Assembly: GCA_963978905.1 (NCBI GenBank)
Contig: OZ022259.1
Location: 54,330,727-54,394,726 of the forward strand
Direction of reading: 5' to 3'
Length of the DNA: 64,000 nt
Source of the DNA: Trichostrongylus colubriformis
Taxonomy: Eukaryota > Nematoda > Chromadorea > Rhabditida > Trichostrongylidae
Shown in pieces: positions 23,134 through 33,451 of the stretch. A program made the position numbers and the translations under genes. The notes beneath the pieces are model-generated. The model worked only from the letters and a program-made list of their open reading frames with translations. It was not told the DNA's origin and did not search any database. The stretch's first letter is position 1. Each line of letters opens with the position of its first letter.

Positions 23134-24784
23134 GCAACATAGACTTCATAGTTGGTAAGTAATGGTAATGACATCATCGTCGCTCGTTGACTCGTTGATC
23201 AATATCAGTCAATAAACGGTTCAGTCGATCAATATCAATCAATTGTCAGCAGACGTAGGAATTTCAGCAGTAGCGGATTACAATTAGCCGTAATCTACGA
23301 CACGCTGATTCGGGACACGCCGACAGATTGGTTGGGGTGGTAGGCACAGCTGGGAGGACTGGATGAGTCAGTCGTGGGGGGCGGGAGGAAAGGTATGATG
23401 CAGACAGTTACAAATTACAGTACCACGTCAACCACTAGAGAAGAGGAGGACACAGCTCCAAGGCCATCAGGATGACGTGCGATGCAATTTTTCGCTAGGA
23501 ACTACTGAAAAATGGCCGTAAAATATGGCGGGTTGCTCTCGGCCTGACCAGAAAATGGCGGGCGGTTGATTAACGCGGGTTATGGGCGGTGCTGGTGATC
23601 GCCGGCGTCCGAATAGGTGAGCTCAGGCTGATTCTCAGACGCGGTTGCCGTTCGACCGGCGGGTTGTCACCATTAATTTCAGATGTTGGCCGTGTCTGAA
23701 GACAATTAGACAAGAACTACCCGAACATATTACGAGAATGTTCTCTAAGGTGGGTGATTTGGGAAACCAGTCTGGGGTCCCCGCGTGGCGCCTCAATTTG
23801 CAGCCGTTACTCTACGACAACCACGACGACGGCTGTGAGCGTATCTTAACGAGGGAAACGGAAGGCGTCGTACGACTTGCGGAGTGCTTGTCGATTAGCG
23901 TTTAGCCATCGTTGACACTCATCGGCGCCTGAAAATCTGGTCAGCAGGGAGCTAAGCATCAGAAAAGGGGGAGGGTCTAGAAGAGGTTGCCCTATTTTTC
24001 TCGAGTCTTTTTCACACAAAGATAAAAGTGCTCAAAAGCCGAAATCGTCATGTGACCACTGACACGGAAAGAATGGAGACGAAGTAGAAAATGAATAAAA
24101 AGGATTAACTGAATGCATAGGTGGAAATATTCATCCTAATCATCCCTGAAGAAGGATTCGTGTAAGATTCAACTCCAGAAGATGCCAGAGTGACAAAAAA
24201 AGCAAAACGAAATGCCGAAACGAAATGATATATTTGCAAAATCATGCCAAAACTCAAAACAGCAGCGTGTGCTTTAGACAACTTCAGAAACTGTTCAAAA
24301 CTAGTTCTCTGCAAGGATCAGTCACGGAAAGTGAACCGCCATCAATTTGCGTTGCACGTAAAAAAAGATGGAAGAAAGTGGCTCCACTCAACGTATTACT
24401 GTACCGACCGTTGTCGACATTCAACGACGTTCACTGACTGGAGACTACAACGGCCCAAGGACATGCCGTGCATTCGCCTTTCATTTGCGATCGTAGAAAT
24501 GACAATACGCCCTGGATTTCATACACTACTTATTCCACAGAGATGTAGTGATTTCAAAATTTCAAACAAGTTCATAACCATCTACTACCACTGCCGTACT
24601 ACGCAAAATCAGTCTGCTGAGCAGCACGGATCCTATCAAGCCGCCGTTGCACAGTAGGAATCCAGGCTCAGGCGAGACACCTAGGTAGGGAATGAGGCGA
24701 CCAATAAAGGGAAATATGAGTGATGAAATATGGCCCATCCACAATTCCTTAAACACCACGCAGATACTACACGAACTACCTCAG

Positions 24785-25128
24785 GAAACACCGGAAGACG
24801 AGGATTTCTCGCCGGGGGGGGGGTCGTATTTGACCGGACGGAAGGAGGGAGGGGTCGTCCCGGCAGAGGTCTGCGGTAATCGCTATAATCTAAAATTTCA
24901 ATAAGCAGATAAGAAGCGAAAGGTAATTTGCAGCGAACTCGTATGACGAAGTGTATAATCTGTGTATAGTGCATATCTTTGCTGCAGGTCTTACCTAGCT
25001 TCAGGTCACATTGCAACTATGTAATCCGGCAACAATTACTGGTATTGTAGATGTCAAAAAAGAGGGGGGATCGTATTAGGTCCCCGTAGAGGAAGTTCGT
25101 AGTAAAGGGGCCATTTTCCTCGACACCT
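24785..25128 (+). repeat. Dispersed repeat I, copy 2
   Basis: Same block order as at 4690-5022: ccggaagacgaggatttctc, a G run, gtcgtatttgaccgga, tttcaataagcagataagaa, ggcaacaattactggtattg and ttttcctcgacacctg. Confidence 0.6.
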
Positions 25129-25214
25129 GAGAGTGCCCTGGTAGACTACAATACCAAACAAGCCTGAAACTCCTCCTTGATACAAGGGTACTTGGTAAAA
25201 AGTAAATCGTTCGT

Positions 25215-25290
25215 GCTCAGTATCGGGATTGAACTGGCATTTCTACTTTAGAAACACCGTGCTAAACCATTACGTTATCGACATCACACG
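25215..25290 (-). repeat. tRNA-like relic or SINE head
   Basis: Minus strand reads gataacgtaatggtttagc (A-box-like), then about 25 bases, then gccagttcaatcccgata (B-box). Spacing fits a tRNA-derived promoter, but the acceptor stem does not pair, so a working tRNA is unlikely. Confidence 0.4.
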
Positions 25291-26259
25291 GGCCTTTCCC
25301 CAACTTCTCAGGGGTATATCTACCACGAATTATAACATTCACACGTATAATGATTAGGAATCGGGAAGGCCTATTTGAGCATGACTCATAAACCAGTTAC
25401 CTACCAGAAATATACTTCCACCCACACTCAGTAGAATCAGGTGAGCGAGATCACCTGTCTAACCCCGCCGCTGAAATCAGTCAGTGGTGAACTTCACAAA
25501 AATGATTAATTGCTCTTCATCCTATTTTTATCGGAAGCCGATCACCGTTCACTGACGGATAGCCTTAGCCGGCCAATAAATCAGACATTGGAACAATTTC
25601 AACCACAGAAAACAGTTATAACAGATATCCTCAACTTCCAACTGATCTTGAATGATTTCGAAATTTCCTTTGATTAATGATTTGCTGAGTTCGATACTCG
25701 CATACATAGGAAACCTTCGTTAGGTGGGGGTGGATGGGAAAGGGAGCAGGGTGAACAATGGAGACTCAATCGGGTCGATTAGTCAGCAAACGTGAATCAT
25801 AAAAGGGCAAGTAACACTGCGTTAGGTGATCATCATTACCATTAGAATGCGCCACGCATTGCCGAACAAAGTCGATACACCAGTGACTGAATCCTTCTTG
25901 AAAACCAGACAAAAAGTCACACATATACTGAAGAAATCTTTCAGCAAAAAATTGGAATGGCAAAAAAAGAATTAATCCTTAGAAAAAAAAATTCTACAGA
26001 CACTCACTTCCGCACGAGTGGGCGGCGTAAAAATTTTCTTGAACATACATTTACGAGTAACAGAACAGCAACAGTAACATGTCGTAGCCCGCACAGTTCC
26101 CGCAAGGGATGGTTGGGAACGCGTTGCGGCGGAAATTCAAACAATTATTACCGGTTGGGCTAGCGCCCGTTACTCCGCGCGTAACACCATGTGGGCGTCA
26201 GTGAGACGATCGGAGTTGTTTTCTTTCCATGAATTCACGTAGTACCCATCGCCACATCA

Positions 26260-26740
26260 CGCCCTGCCCACTGTGGGCGGGTTTTCGCTCATTTCAAGTG
26301 TGTTTATGATCACTTGGACATTGGTCATTTCTGCTAATTTATTTCTGGTCTCAAGGCTGCGTTGTGACCTAGTTATAAGTTTTTGTTGTAATGACCACCC
26401 ACTCAGGTTGCGCTCCGCCCATTGTGACCAGGCCTTCATGACTTCCAGAATTCCATACCTGCTCTGAATCCACCTTTTATCCACGTTTGGGTCATATTGG
26501 AACCCAATAAACAATTTTCGGCCTGCAGGAAGGCCCCATAGCACGCTCCGCCCACCGTGGGCGGAGCTAGCTTGGTCCATGTGTGCTCCTTGTTTCCTGT
26601 CCGATACTCCATCCATCAAAACTTGTCCCCGTGTCTATAGATCGTTTTTCATAAAACCTAATTTCGTGATAACGGACGGAGGGACGGACGTATAGACAGG
26701 AGAAGCGTTTTATATAGAGTAGGGTTTTTTCCGTCATTCA
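26260..26740. repeat. Composite repeat K, copy with tail
   Basis: Contains tgcccactgtgggcgggttt, cgctccgcccaccgtgggcg, ggtccatgtgtgctccttg and a tail with acggacggagggacggacg then gcgttttatatagagtaggg. The tail resembles 56340-56395. Confidence 0.5.
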
Positions 26741-26989
26741 CTTTTTTACCAGAAAAACAGCAATTCTCTAAGCGTTTTCCACGGGATACAAACTCATGCC
26801 GAACATTGGCACGATTCTTGTTCCCATACTTGGCATGCATTCGAAGAGCCGATCAATAACCATCCTGATCACTGTCACCTAGCCACTTGAAATACAAACT
26901 CTAAACGCATGCGGAAAAAGGGAAAGAGTAAGCCTTCGAAACTGCTTGATTCTATACAACTGCTTTTGCAATACGGTCTAATAAATTAG

Positions 26990-27484
26990 TTAAAGGCATT
27001 CTCCGCGATAATCTCACCAGCTATTTACCCTGCCGCAGCCAATAGACCCCCTGGTAACTGTCGCGGCTGTACCCTTAGAGCGGTGCCACGAGCCCTCCTG
27101 CCAAAGCAAAGCCCGCGGGAGGCAACTGGGACCCCGCCCACCCATTGGCGACCCCACCCGGCATTGGACGAAGATTTTTCCAACGTGGCGCTTACGTGAG
27201 CCTGTGATCCTGCGATAAGATAAGATAAGGAAGAAATTTCGGTACTTAATGAAACGTTCGCTTGGGGAAACAGGTCATATCTCAAGGTTCTCATGATACC
27301 ATCCAACGGGAACTGCTGTTTTCAAGCGATGATCTCGTGCAAGGCCATGAGGTCAGGAGGCCCCATTTTTGCCATATTCGGAGGCTTCTTTCGGATTTTT
27401 CTTTCCCAGTGTATTCTTTGGCACCCATGATTTCATAAGTCAGCTCTTAAAAACATTCAAGGTAATCGCGGAAAGTGCCTTCAA
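26990..27484. mobile_element. Family F TTAA-type MITE, copy 2
   Basis: Left ttaaaggcattctccgcgat; right end atcgcggaaagtgccttcaa is its imperfect inverse. Interior tgcgataagataagataagg and ggtcatatctcaagg are shared with 51100-51591 (inverse orientation) and 60625-61118. The left flank is TTAA; the right has decayed to TTCA. Confidence 0.7.
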
Positions 27485-30400
27485 CCCAATGCGCCCGGCT
27501 ATAAAGGCATCAGTAGGGGAAATTCGAACGAACAGTGAAAATGTCGTGAATGAAGAGGAAACGAAAAGAAATGCTCAAAGACGAAAAAACGATCTTTCCG
27601 TCGAGAGCAGGTAGTCCAGGCGAGTTTTCTAGGCCCCTTTCAGGGACTTCCCAATAACCACATTATCCCTTATGCTGCCTTTTGATACATGACCGAGAAA
27701 CTAATCAATACGCACAAGAGCCATGGCCGGCTCACCGCGTACAAAGTAATCATTCAAACCGACCAAATCAATTCCCATGAGAAGCCGCCGAAATAAAAAA
27801 GCCTAACTGGAATCGAAAATAACCTTTCCATACTTTCAGACCTGCAGAAGCGGCGATAAGAGGGAACGATACTAAAGCCTCTCTCACTTCAACCGAAAGG
27901 AGGAAGCCTTTGTGGCCAGCGTGCTGTAAATTGATCGTAATGCACGCCTTTTGAATCATTTCGTACCAGGAGCCACGGTGACAAAAGCGAGTCATCGAGA
28001 CAGGTTTGGGCGTGGCTTCGTACATATCGTAAAGGCATGTTGTAATATTCCGGAAACAAACAATATTCCGAAAACATCATAGATCCATAAACATATTTCA
28101 CTCCAACTGTCGCTCGTTAGAATCGTCTCGTGCAGATCATATCTCAGAAAACAGCCACCGCCATCCATAAGTACCCTGCAGCTCAGCGACAAACAAGCGT
28201 GTCGGACGAAATAAGGTTAGCAAAATGCGATTCAACGAACCCGAAACATCGACAGGGCGGACTAAAAAACTGCGGGTTTAGGAAGATACCGAGATTCGTG
28301 ATTAGTAGATCCGAATAATAGAGAGAATGCAATGCAACGGAATGAAATTGACAGGAGCCACGTCTAATCCAGCGATCATCCCGTTGAAATCGTATTTTAA
28401 AAATACTGTTTGTAATAATAGCAAGTGAAGAAAGCTCTTAGGATGCACTTGGAAGGCAGCGGTCACAAGAATTTAAATTGAATGAATTGAAACCTTTGGT
28501 GATATATGAATAATGAGCGGAAAGGAATGACAGCAGCCGGTTGTAGGAAGGAAAAACTCTGTGGGTAGCGATGGTTGCATTTCTGATATAACCCGTCAGC
28601 GTTTCATAAGAATCCTCTGGGGCTAGACAAAAACCACTGCCAAGCTGCTTCCATTAATACCTATGTACGCATCTTTGGTGAAACGCATCGATATCTCATC
28701 CAGAACAACAGCTTCAGAAGCAGAAGAAAGACAGCACCGCGAAATGTGGCCTCATTGCCAAGCCACGCCCATACTCAGACCACACCCACAGACCAAAAGC
28801 CGCCTGTACTCAAACCATACTCACAGAACAACGCATGAATATTTCTCATTAGATGGTTGCAGGCATTCCAGAAAAGGCATGCAACCTTCTACACGATGTC
28901 TAGGAGATCTCCGAATAAGTCTAAAAAGGCGTCAGAAAAGTCGAAAAATCGGAAATCAGAGAAAGATTCTGGAACTCTTTCGTTTCTAGACATTGCACTG
29001 CTCTCATCACCAATGCTATGAAGGTTAAGCAGCTCTACAGATCCTCTATTCAACCTACCAATTCCCATAGTGATCTCTGCTACGACGGTACGGTTTCCAA
29101 GACTTTCAAAGAGAAAAACCAAAAATCGAAAAGTAAAAGCCCTATTTCCAACACCTCTTTTTTACCCACTTCCTAATGTGATGGTAATACCCAAATATTT
29201 TCATAAGGATCGGGAGAGTTTTACCGTGAAGGGTCTTTAATGGACATCCCAGTCTTAATGAGTCATGCCCATTTTAAAAGTTCAAAGCAAATTGCAGGTT
29301 TGCAACTAGATCATACTTACAAAAACCCGACAACAAATAATCATGACAATAAAAGAGGTGTAATAAAACATGCACTAAAAGTGCAACGTTGCGTGGTGAA
29401 CGGGTACGTCGCATAATGATAGCTTTGGCGACCTGACGAATGAAAGGTCACCGTGTAAAACGTGGGTAGGAATGTCGAGAAGGTGTTTTCGGGTGTAGCA
29501 GCTGACATGGAATATGATACTCCTTGGGGTTGTCTAACTAGCTAGCACTGGCGACAGAGCCGCAGAGAGCTGTAGGTGCTCATAGGGACGCAGCTGGACT
29601 GAGATGAGCTAAAATGAGCCAAAGGGGCCACTATGGTGGGCCAAAGATTGGCGTCAGAGCCCAAAACACAAAACCACCAAGAATGTGCCTGCACCCTGCA
29701 CAATGACTAGAACATGCTTGCAACTGTGCAAATTTGCAAAAGAAATTTGATTGAATGTAAATCCCAGGTCCTCATCAATCATTCATCAAAAACCATGTCA
29801 CTACCAAAAACCTCAATCAATCAATTCCACTCTGCTCGACAGAAGACAAGTGCATGGCGCGTACAAAACCAGCGACTGTCATGTTAGAACATGTAATATC
29901 ATGTCTAGCCATAACAGAAAAAAGAAATATTCAGAATATTGAATAGGTGAGGAAGTGCGGATATGTCGGAGACAGCGGAGAAGTAATAGAAAAACGCGAT
30001 TGGACGTGTTTGACACGATGTTGACATGTATTGACAGAACAACTTTGCACTTTTGAAGAATAGCTGTCAACTATGCAACAGCTGCACGCTTCTACCCATG
30101 TAAATATTGGGGGGGGGGGGTATCATCTTAACAAAACCTGACCGTGTTACGTTTGAAAAAAAAACCTGCCGTGCAATTTCGACAATCTACATATAATATG
30201 TTGTAATTGGACGCATTCTAAACCCCTGAAAAATCGAAACTTGTATGTCATGGCAATGTAATTGGGCGGTGAAGTGACGAAAACCGCCGTGACATACATA
30301 GCAGCAAGAGGATCACCTCAGCTCGTGTTTTACAAGGAAAGCATTAGAGGACGCAATACCTAATCGAATCACGATGTAAAGCGTCATATGTGTTTTGATG

Positions 30401-30587
30401 CGCTGACCTCAAAACGTTCTGCATTATTTCTTAGCAATCCAATGGCCAGAATGACGAGGGGTTTTCTCGCGTAATTTCGGAGCTTATAACGGAAAGCGTC
30501 CCGTAGCGTGGTCGAAGAAGTAACGCAATTAGCGACAGGAGATTGCAGTAGGTAGTGTGCGGTATCACATTGAAACGTCATGGGGTC
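27485..30587. other. Intergenic stretch, no recognised gene
   Basis: Unique-looking sequence. Short open frames at 27.8-28.3, 28.66-29.1 and 29.75 kb have no splice context or domain I recognise. A G run sits at about 30108. Confidence 0.35.
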
Positions 30588-30605
30588 AAATTAATGATGG
30601 ATGTT
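30588..30605 (+). repeat. Target-site duplication of the LINE, left copy
   Basis: aaattaatgatggatgtt, identical to 33434-33451. Confidence 0.92.
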
Positions 30606-33433
30606 CTTCTTCTTCTTCTTCTTCTCCCTAGCGTTAGTCCCGCGCCGTTGCGGGGTCCGCTGTTCTTGTCAATCGCCGCCATTTTCTCCTATCCAAGGCA
30701 TCTTCTGCCGTGGCTTTCACTTCTGTGAGGTCCGTTTTGATAACGTCCCTCCACCTTTTCTTTGGGGCTCCTCGTGGTCGCTTGCCGGGTGCTTCGAACT
30801 CCGCCGCTTTCCTAATTGGGTGACCTGCCGACCTTCTCAGCACGTGCCCATACCATCTTAGCCGCTGCTCTCTCAACTTCAGCTGGACCGGTGCCGTCTG
30901 CATGACTGCCCTGACGTCCTCGTTCCTGATCCTGTCGAGCCGCGTCCAGCCACATGCCCATCTCAGCATCTTCATTTCTGCGGAATGTAGCTGCTTCTCA
31001 AGATTCTTTGTTATGGGCCAGCACTCGCTGCCATAGAGCATTGCGGGTCTTATCACCGTTCGGTATACCTTGCCCTTTAGAGTCCTGGAGCACCGTCGAT
31101 CGCAGAGGATTCCTGTGGACTCTCTCCATTTCAGCCATGCCGCATTTATTCGGGCTTTCACGGCCTGATCCACCGTACCATCCTCGGCTACATCACTCCC
31201 CAGGTATCGGAAGTCCTGAACCCTTTCGATGCTTTCTCCATGGCGGTCCACGATGGACACCGGACAGTCTTCGGAGCTTAGGAATTTGGTCGTCTTCACG
31301 TTTACTCGTAAGCCGTTCTCTGCCAGCCTTGCCTGCCATCTCTGCACCTTCGCCTGTAGTTCTTCTTTGGTATCCGCTATCAGGGCAATGTCGTCAGCGT
31401 ACAGAATGGTCCTCAGTGGTCCCTCCATGAGGTCTTTCACCATGCCATCTAGGGTGAGTAGGAAGAGGAACGGGCTTAGGGCTGAGCCTTGGTGTACCCC
31501 AACCGAGATCCCTATCTCCGCCGTCAGTCCGTGCGGGGTGCGTATGACCGCCTTAGCCCCATCGTACATGTCCTGTATAAGGGTGACGAGGTGCTCTGGT
31601 ATCTGTCGTTCTCGAAGCGAATTCCAGATTACTGGTCGTGGCAGACGGTCGAAGGCCTTTTCGAGGTCCAGGAAGGCTAGGTAGCAAGGCTTACGCTTTT
31701 CACGGTACTTTTCCATCACTTGTCTAAGGATGAAGATGGCATCCGTGGTGGAGCGCTCAGGCATAAACCCGAACTGCTCCTGAGATATGGTGACCAGCTC
31801 CCTCAGCCTCGAGTCAATCAGCCGCTCGTACAGCTTCATGGTATGAGCCGTCAACTTTATTCCACGGTAGTTGGAGCACTCCATTGAGTCCCCCTTCTGC
31901 TTGAATATGGGAACGATGGTACTGGTCCTCCACGCAACCGGAATTTTTCCTCTGGCCGTCACAGTGTTCAGGAAGCGTGTAAGCCACCCCACCCCGTACT
32001 CTCCCAGTGCCTTCCATGCCTCTATTGGCACCCCATCTGGACCAGCGGCCTTTCCATTCTTCATTTTTCCCAGCGCCTGGCGAACTTCTCCCGCTGTCCA
32101 AGGGAAGATGGGGCCAGCCGTAGCCTCCTTCTGTTGGCTTTCCTTACGTGGGAACTCTTCGTTCAGAAGCCCATCGAAGTACTCCTGCCATCTCTTTTTG
32201 ACCTCGGCTGGTTTCCTCAGAGTGGTACCCTCGCTGCTCTTTACAGCCTTGACCACCGCGACGTCTTGGGTGGCTCGATGTCTCGCTTTAGCCAGCCTGA
32301 AGACGAACTTTTCTGCCTCCTTCCCATCCAACGTTTCGTACAAGGCATCCATTTCTGTATTCTTTGCTTTGGCCACAGCTGCCTTGGCAAGCCTCTTGCA
32401 GCGTTTGTAGGTGTCGAGGTGTTCTGGGTTCTTCGTTTTCTGCCACCGCTTGTATGCTTCCTTCTTTTGTTTCACTACCCTCTGAACCTCCTCATTCCAG
32501 AACCACGCTGCTTTGTCTCCTTTGAAGCCACCTCGGGTCTCCCCTAGCGTTTCCTTTGCGCATTTCAGAATTACCTCAGCTGCTCTGTTCCAAGTCTCCT
32601 GAGTCGGCCCTTCAGGGTCTGGGAGACCGATATCCAGTATCTCCCTTTCCTGTTTGTGCAGCTTCCACCATCTGATTCGCCGTTCGGTCTTGAGCCTTGT
32701 TTTCTTAGGGAGATCTATGGCAAGATCTGCTAGGAGGGGCCTGTGTTGGGTGGTGAGTTCCTCTCCTGGCAGTACCTTTATGTCCTTCACAGTTTTGAGG
32801 GCTGATCTTCTTATGAGTATATGGTCGACTTCCGTTTGTCTCCCTCCACTGCTATAGGTTACCTTTTGACTCTCTCTTTTCGCGAAGTACGTGCTGCAGA
32901 CCGCTAAGTCATGAGCCGTGGCCAGGTCCAGTATCCTTTCTCCCTCAGCGTTTCTTACGCCCAGCCCTTTGCCTCCATGCACCCTTTCTAAGACCCTTCT
33001 ATCTCTGCCGACGTGACCGTTCAGATCGCCTGCTACGGTGAGGTAATCGCCTTCCGGAACTGACCTGATGGCGTCGTCAAGGCTCAGATAGAACTCGTCC
33101 TTCTCGTGCTCAGGACAACCGGCTTGCGGTGCGTATACACTTACTATGGTCCAGTACCCCTCCTCTGTATCCAACCTTACTGCCATAATTCGACCGTTGA
33201 TCCTGTTCACGGCGCACACGCTATCTTTGAGGGAATCCGCTACTGCGATGGCCACTCCGTTCCGTTTACTGTCCTCGCCGTTGTAGAAGAGTTTGACTCC
33301 CTCTCCAATCTCTCTTGCCTTAGCTCCTTTCCAGCGTGTTTCCTGGATGCATAGGATTTGGATTTTTCGTCGACTCATCAGGTCGGCAATCTCTCGAGAC
33401 TTCCCGGTCAATGATCCTACGTTCAGAGTCCCT
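30606..33433 (-). mobile_element. RTE-type LINE retrotransposon, 5'-truncated, recent insertion
   Basis: Bounded by a perfect 18-bp target-site duplication. On the minus strand the element begins agggactctgaacgtaggat, carries one long frame and ends 28 bases after the stop in six or seven GAA triplets. Short 3' microsatellite tails, one endonuclease-RT protein and no long 3' UTR are features of RTE-clade LINEs. The first codons (LGTLNVGSLTGKS) are the usual opening of the endonuclease domain, so the 5' UTR and the start codon are missing. Confidence 0.93.
30634..33411 (-). CDS. LINE protein: AP endonuclease plus reverse transcriptase, about 925 residues
   Basis: Nicks target DNA and copies the element's RNA onto it (target-primed reverse transcription). 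Endonuclease motifs in order: QETRWKG (23-29), GDLNGHVG (128-135), DHILI (196-200) and QHRPL (222-226). Reverse-transcriptase motifs: KNGKAAGPDGV (451-461), FLDLEKAFD (580-588), QGSALSPF (641-648) and the catalytic YADD (671-674). The C-terminus has LRWYGHVLRR and a basic RPRGAPKKRWRD block. No stop or frameshift interrupts it. Position 33411 is a TTG; the open frame runs back to the element's 5' edge without ATG, and the first ATG (33378) would remove the opening endonuclease strand. Antisense frames here are shadows. Confidence 0.93.
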   Translation of the reverse strand: MTGKSREIADLMSRRKIQILCIQETRWKGAKAREIGEGVKLFYNGEDSKRNGVAIAVADSLKDSVCAVNRINGRIMAVRLDTEEGYWTIVSVYAPQAGCPEHEKDEFYLSLDDAIRSVPEGDYLTVAGDLNGHVGRDRRVLERVHGGKGLGVRNAEGERILDLATAHDLAVCSTYFAKRESQKVTYSSGGRQTEVDHILIRRSALKTVKDIKVLPGEELTTQHRPLLADLAIDLPKKTRLKTERRIRWWKLHKQEREILDIGLPDPEGPTQETWNRAAEVILKCAKETLGETRGGFKGDKAAWFWNEEVQRVVKQKKEAYKRWQKTKNPEHLDTYKRCKRLAKAAVAKAKNTEMDALYETLDGKEAEKFVFRLAKARHRATQDVAVVKAVKSSEGTTLRKPAEVKKRWQEYFDGLLNEEFPRKESQQKEATAGPIFPWTAGEVRQALGKMKNGKAAGPDGVPIEAWKALGEYGVGWLTRFLNTVTARGKIPVAWRTSTIVPIFKQKGDSMECSNYRGIKLTAHTMKLYERLIDSRLRELVTISQEQFGFMPERSTTDAIFILRQVMEKYREKRKPCYLAFLDLEKAFDRLPRPVIWNSLRERQIPEHLVTLIQDMYDGAKAVIRTPHGLTAEIGISVGVHQGSALSPFLFLLTLDGMVKDLMEGPLRTILYADDIALIADTKEELQAKVQRWQARLAENGLRVNVKTTKFLSSEDCPVSIVDRHGESIERVQDFRYLGSDVAEDGTVDQAVKARINAAWLKWRESTGILCDRRCSRTLKGKVYRTVIRPAMLYGSECWPITKNLEKQLHSAEMKMLRWACGWTRLDRIRNEDVRAVMQTAPVQLKLREQRLRWYGHVLRRSAGHPIRKAAEFEAPGKRPRGAPKKRWRDVIKTDLTEVKATAEDALDRRKWRRLTRTADPATARD

Positions 33434-33451
33434 AAATTAATGATGGATGTT
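33434..33451 (+). repeat. Target-site duplication of the LINE, right copy
   Basis: aaattaatgatggatgtt, exact match to 30588-30605; 18 bp is typical for target-primed insertion. Confidence 0.92.

Larger units (their letters stand above)
23137..26989. other. Upstream flank of the rilp-1-like gene, no recognised gene
   Basis: The promoter should lie at the low end. I see a 137-codon open frame at 24244-24657 (plus) of unknown meaning, repeat I copy 2 (24785-25128), a tRNA-like patch on the minus strand near 25215-25285, and K-like hairpin blocks (26260-26740). Confidence 0.4.

Noticed and set aside
24244..24657. 137-codon plus-strand frame as a gene
   Set aside because: No recognised domain, no clear splice or leader site and no partner exons; left as unassigned.
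26257..26619. 120-codon minus-strand frame
   Set aside because: It lies in a K-type repeat with inverted gggcgg hairpins; no domain or splice context.
30601..33354. Many plus-strand frames of 60-180 codons opposite the LINE
   Set aside because: They are antisense shadows of the GC-rich reverse-transcriptase frame, with no domain of their own.
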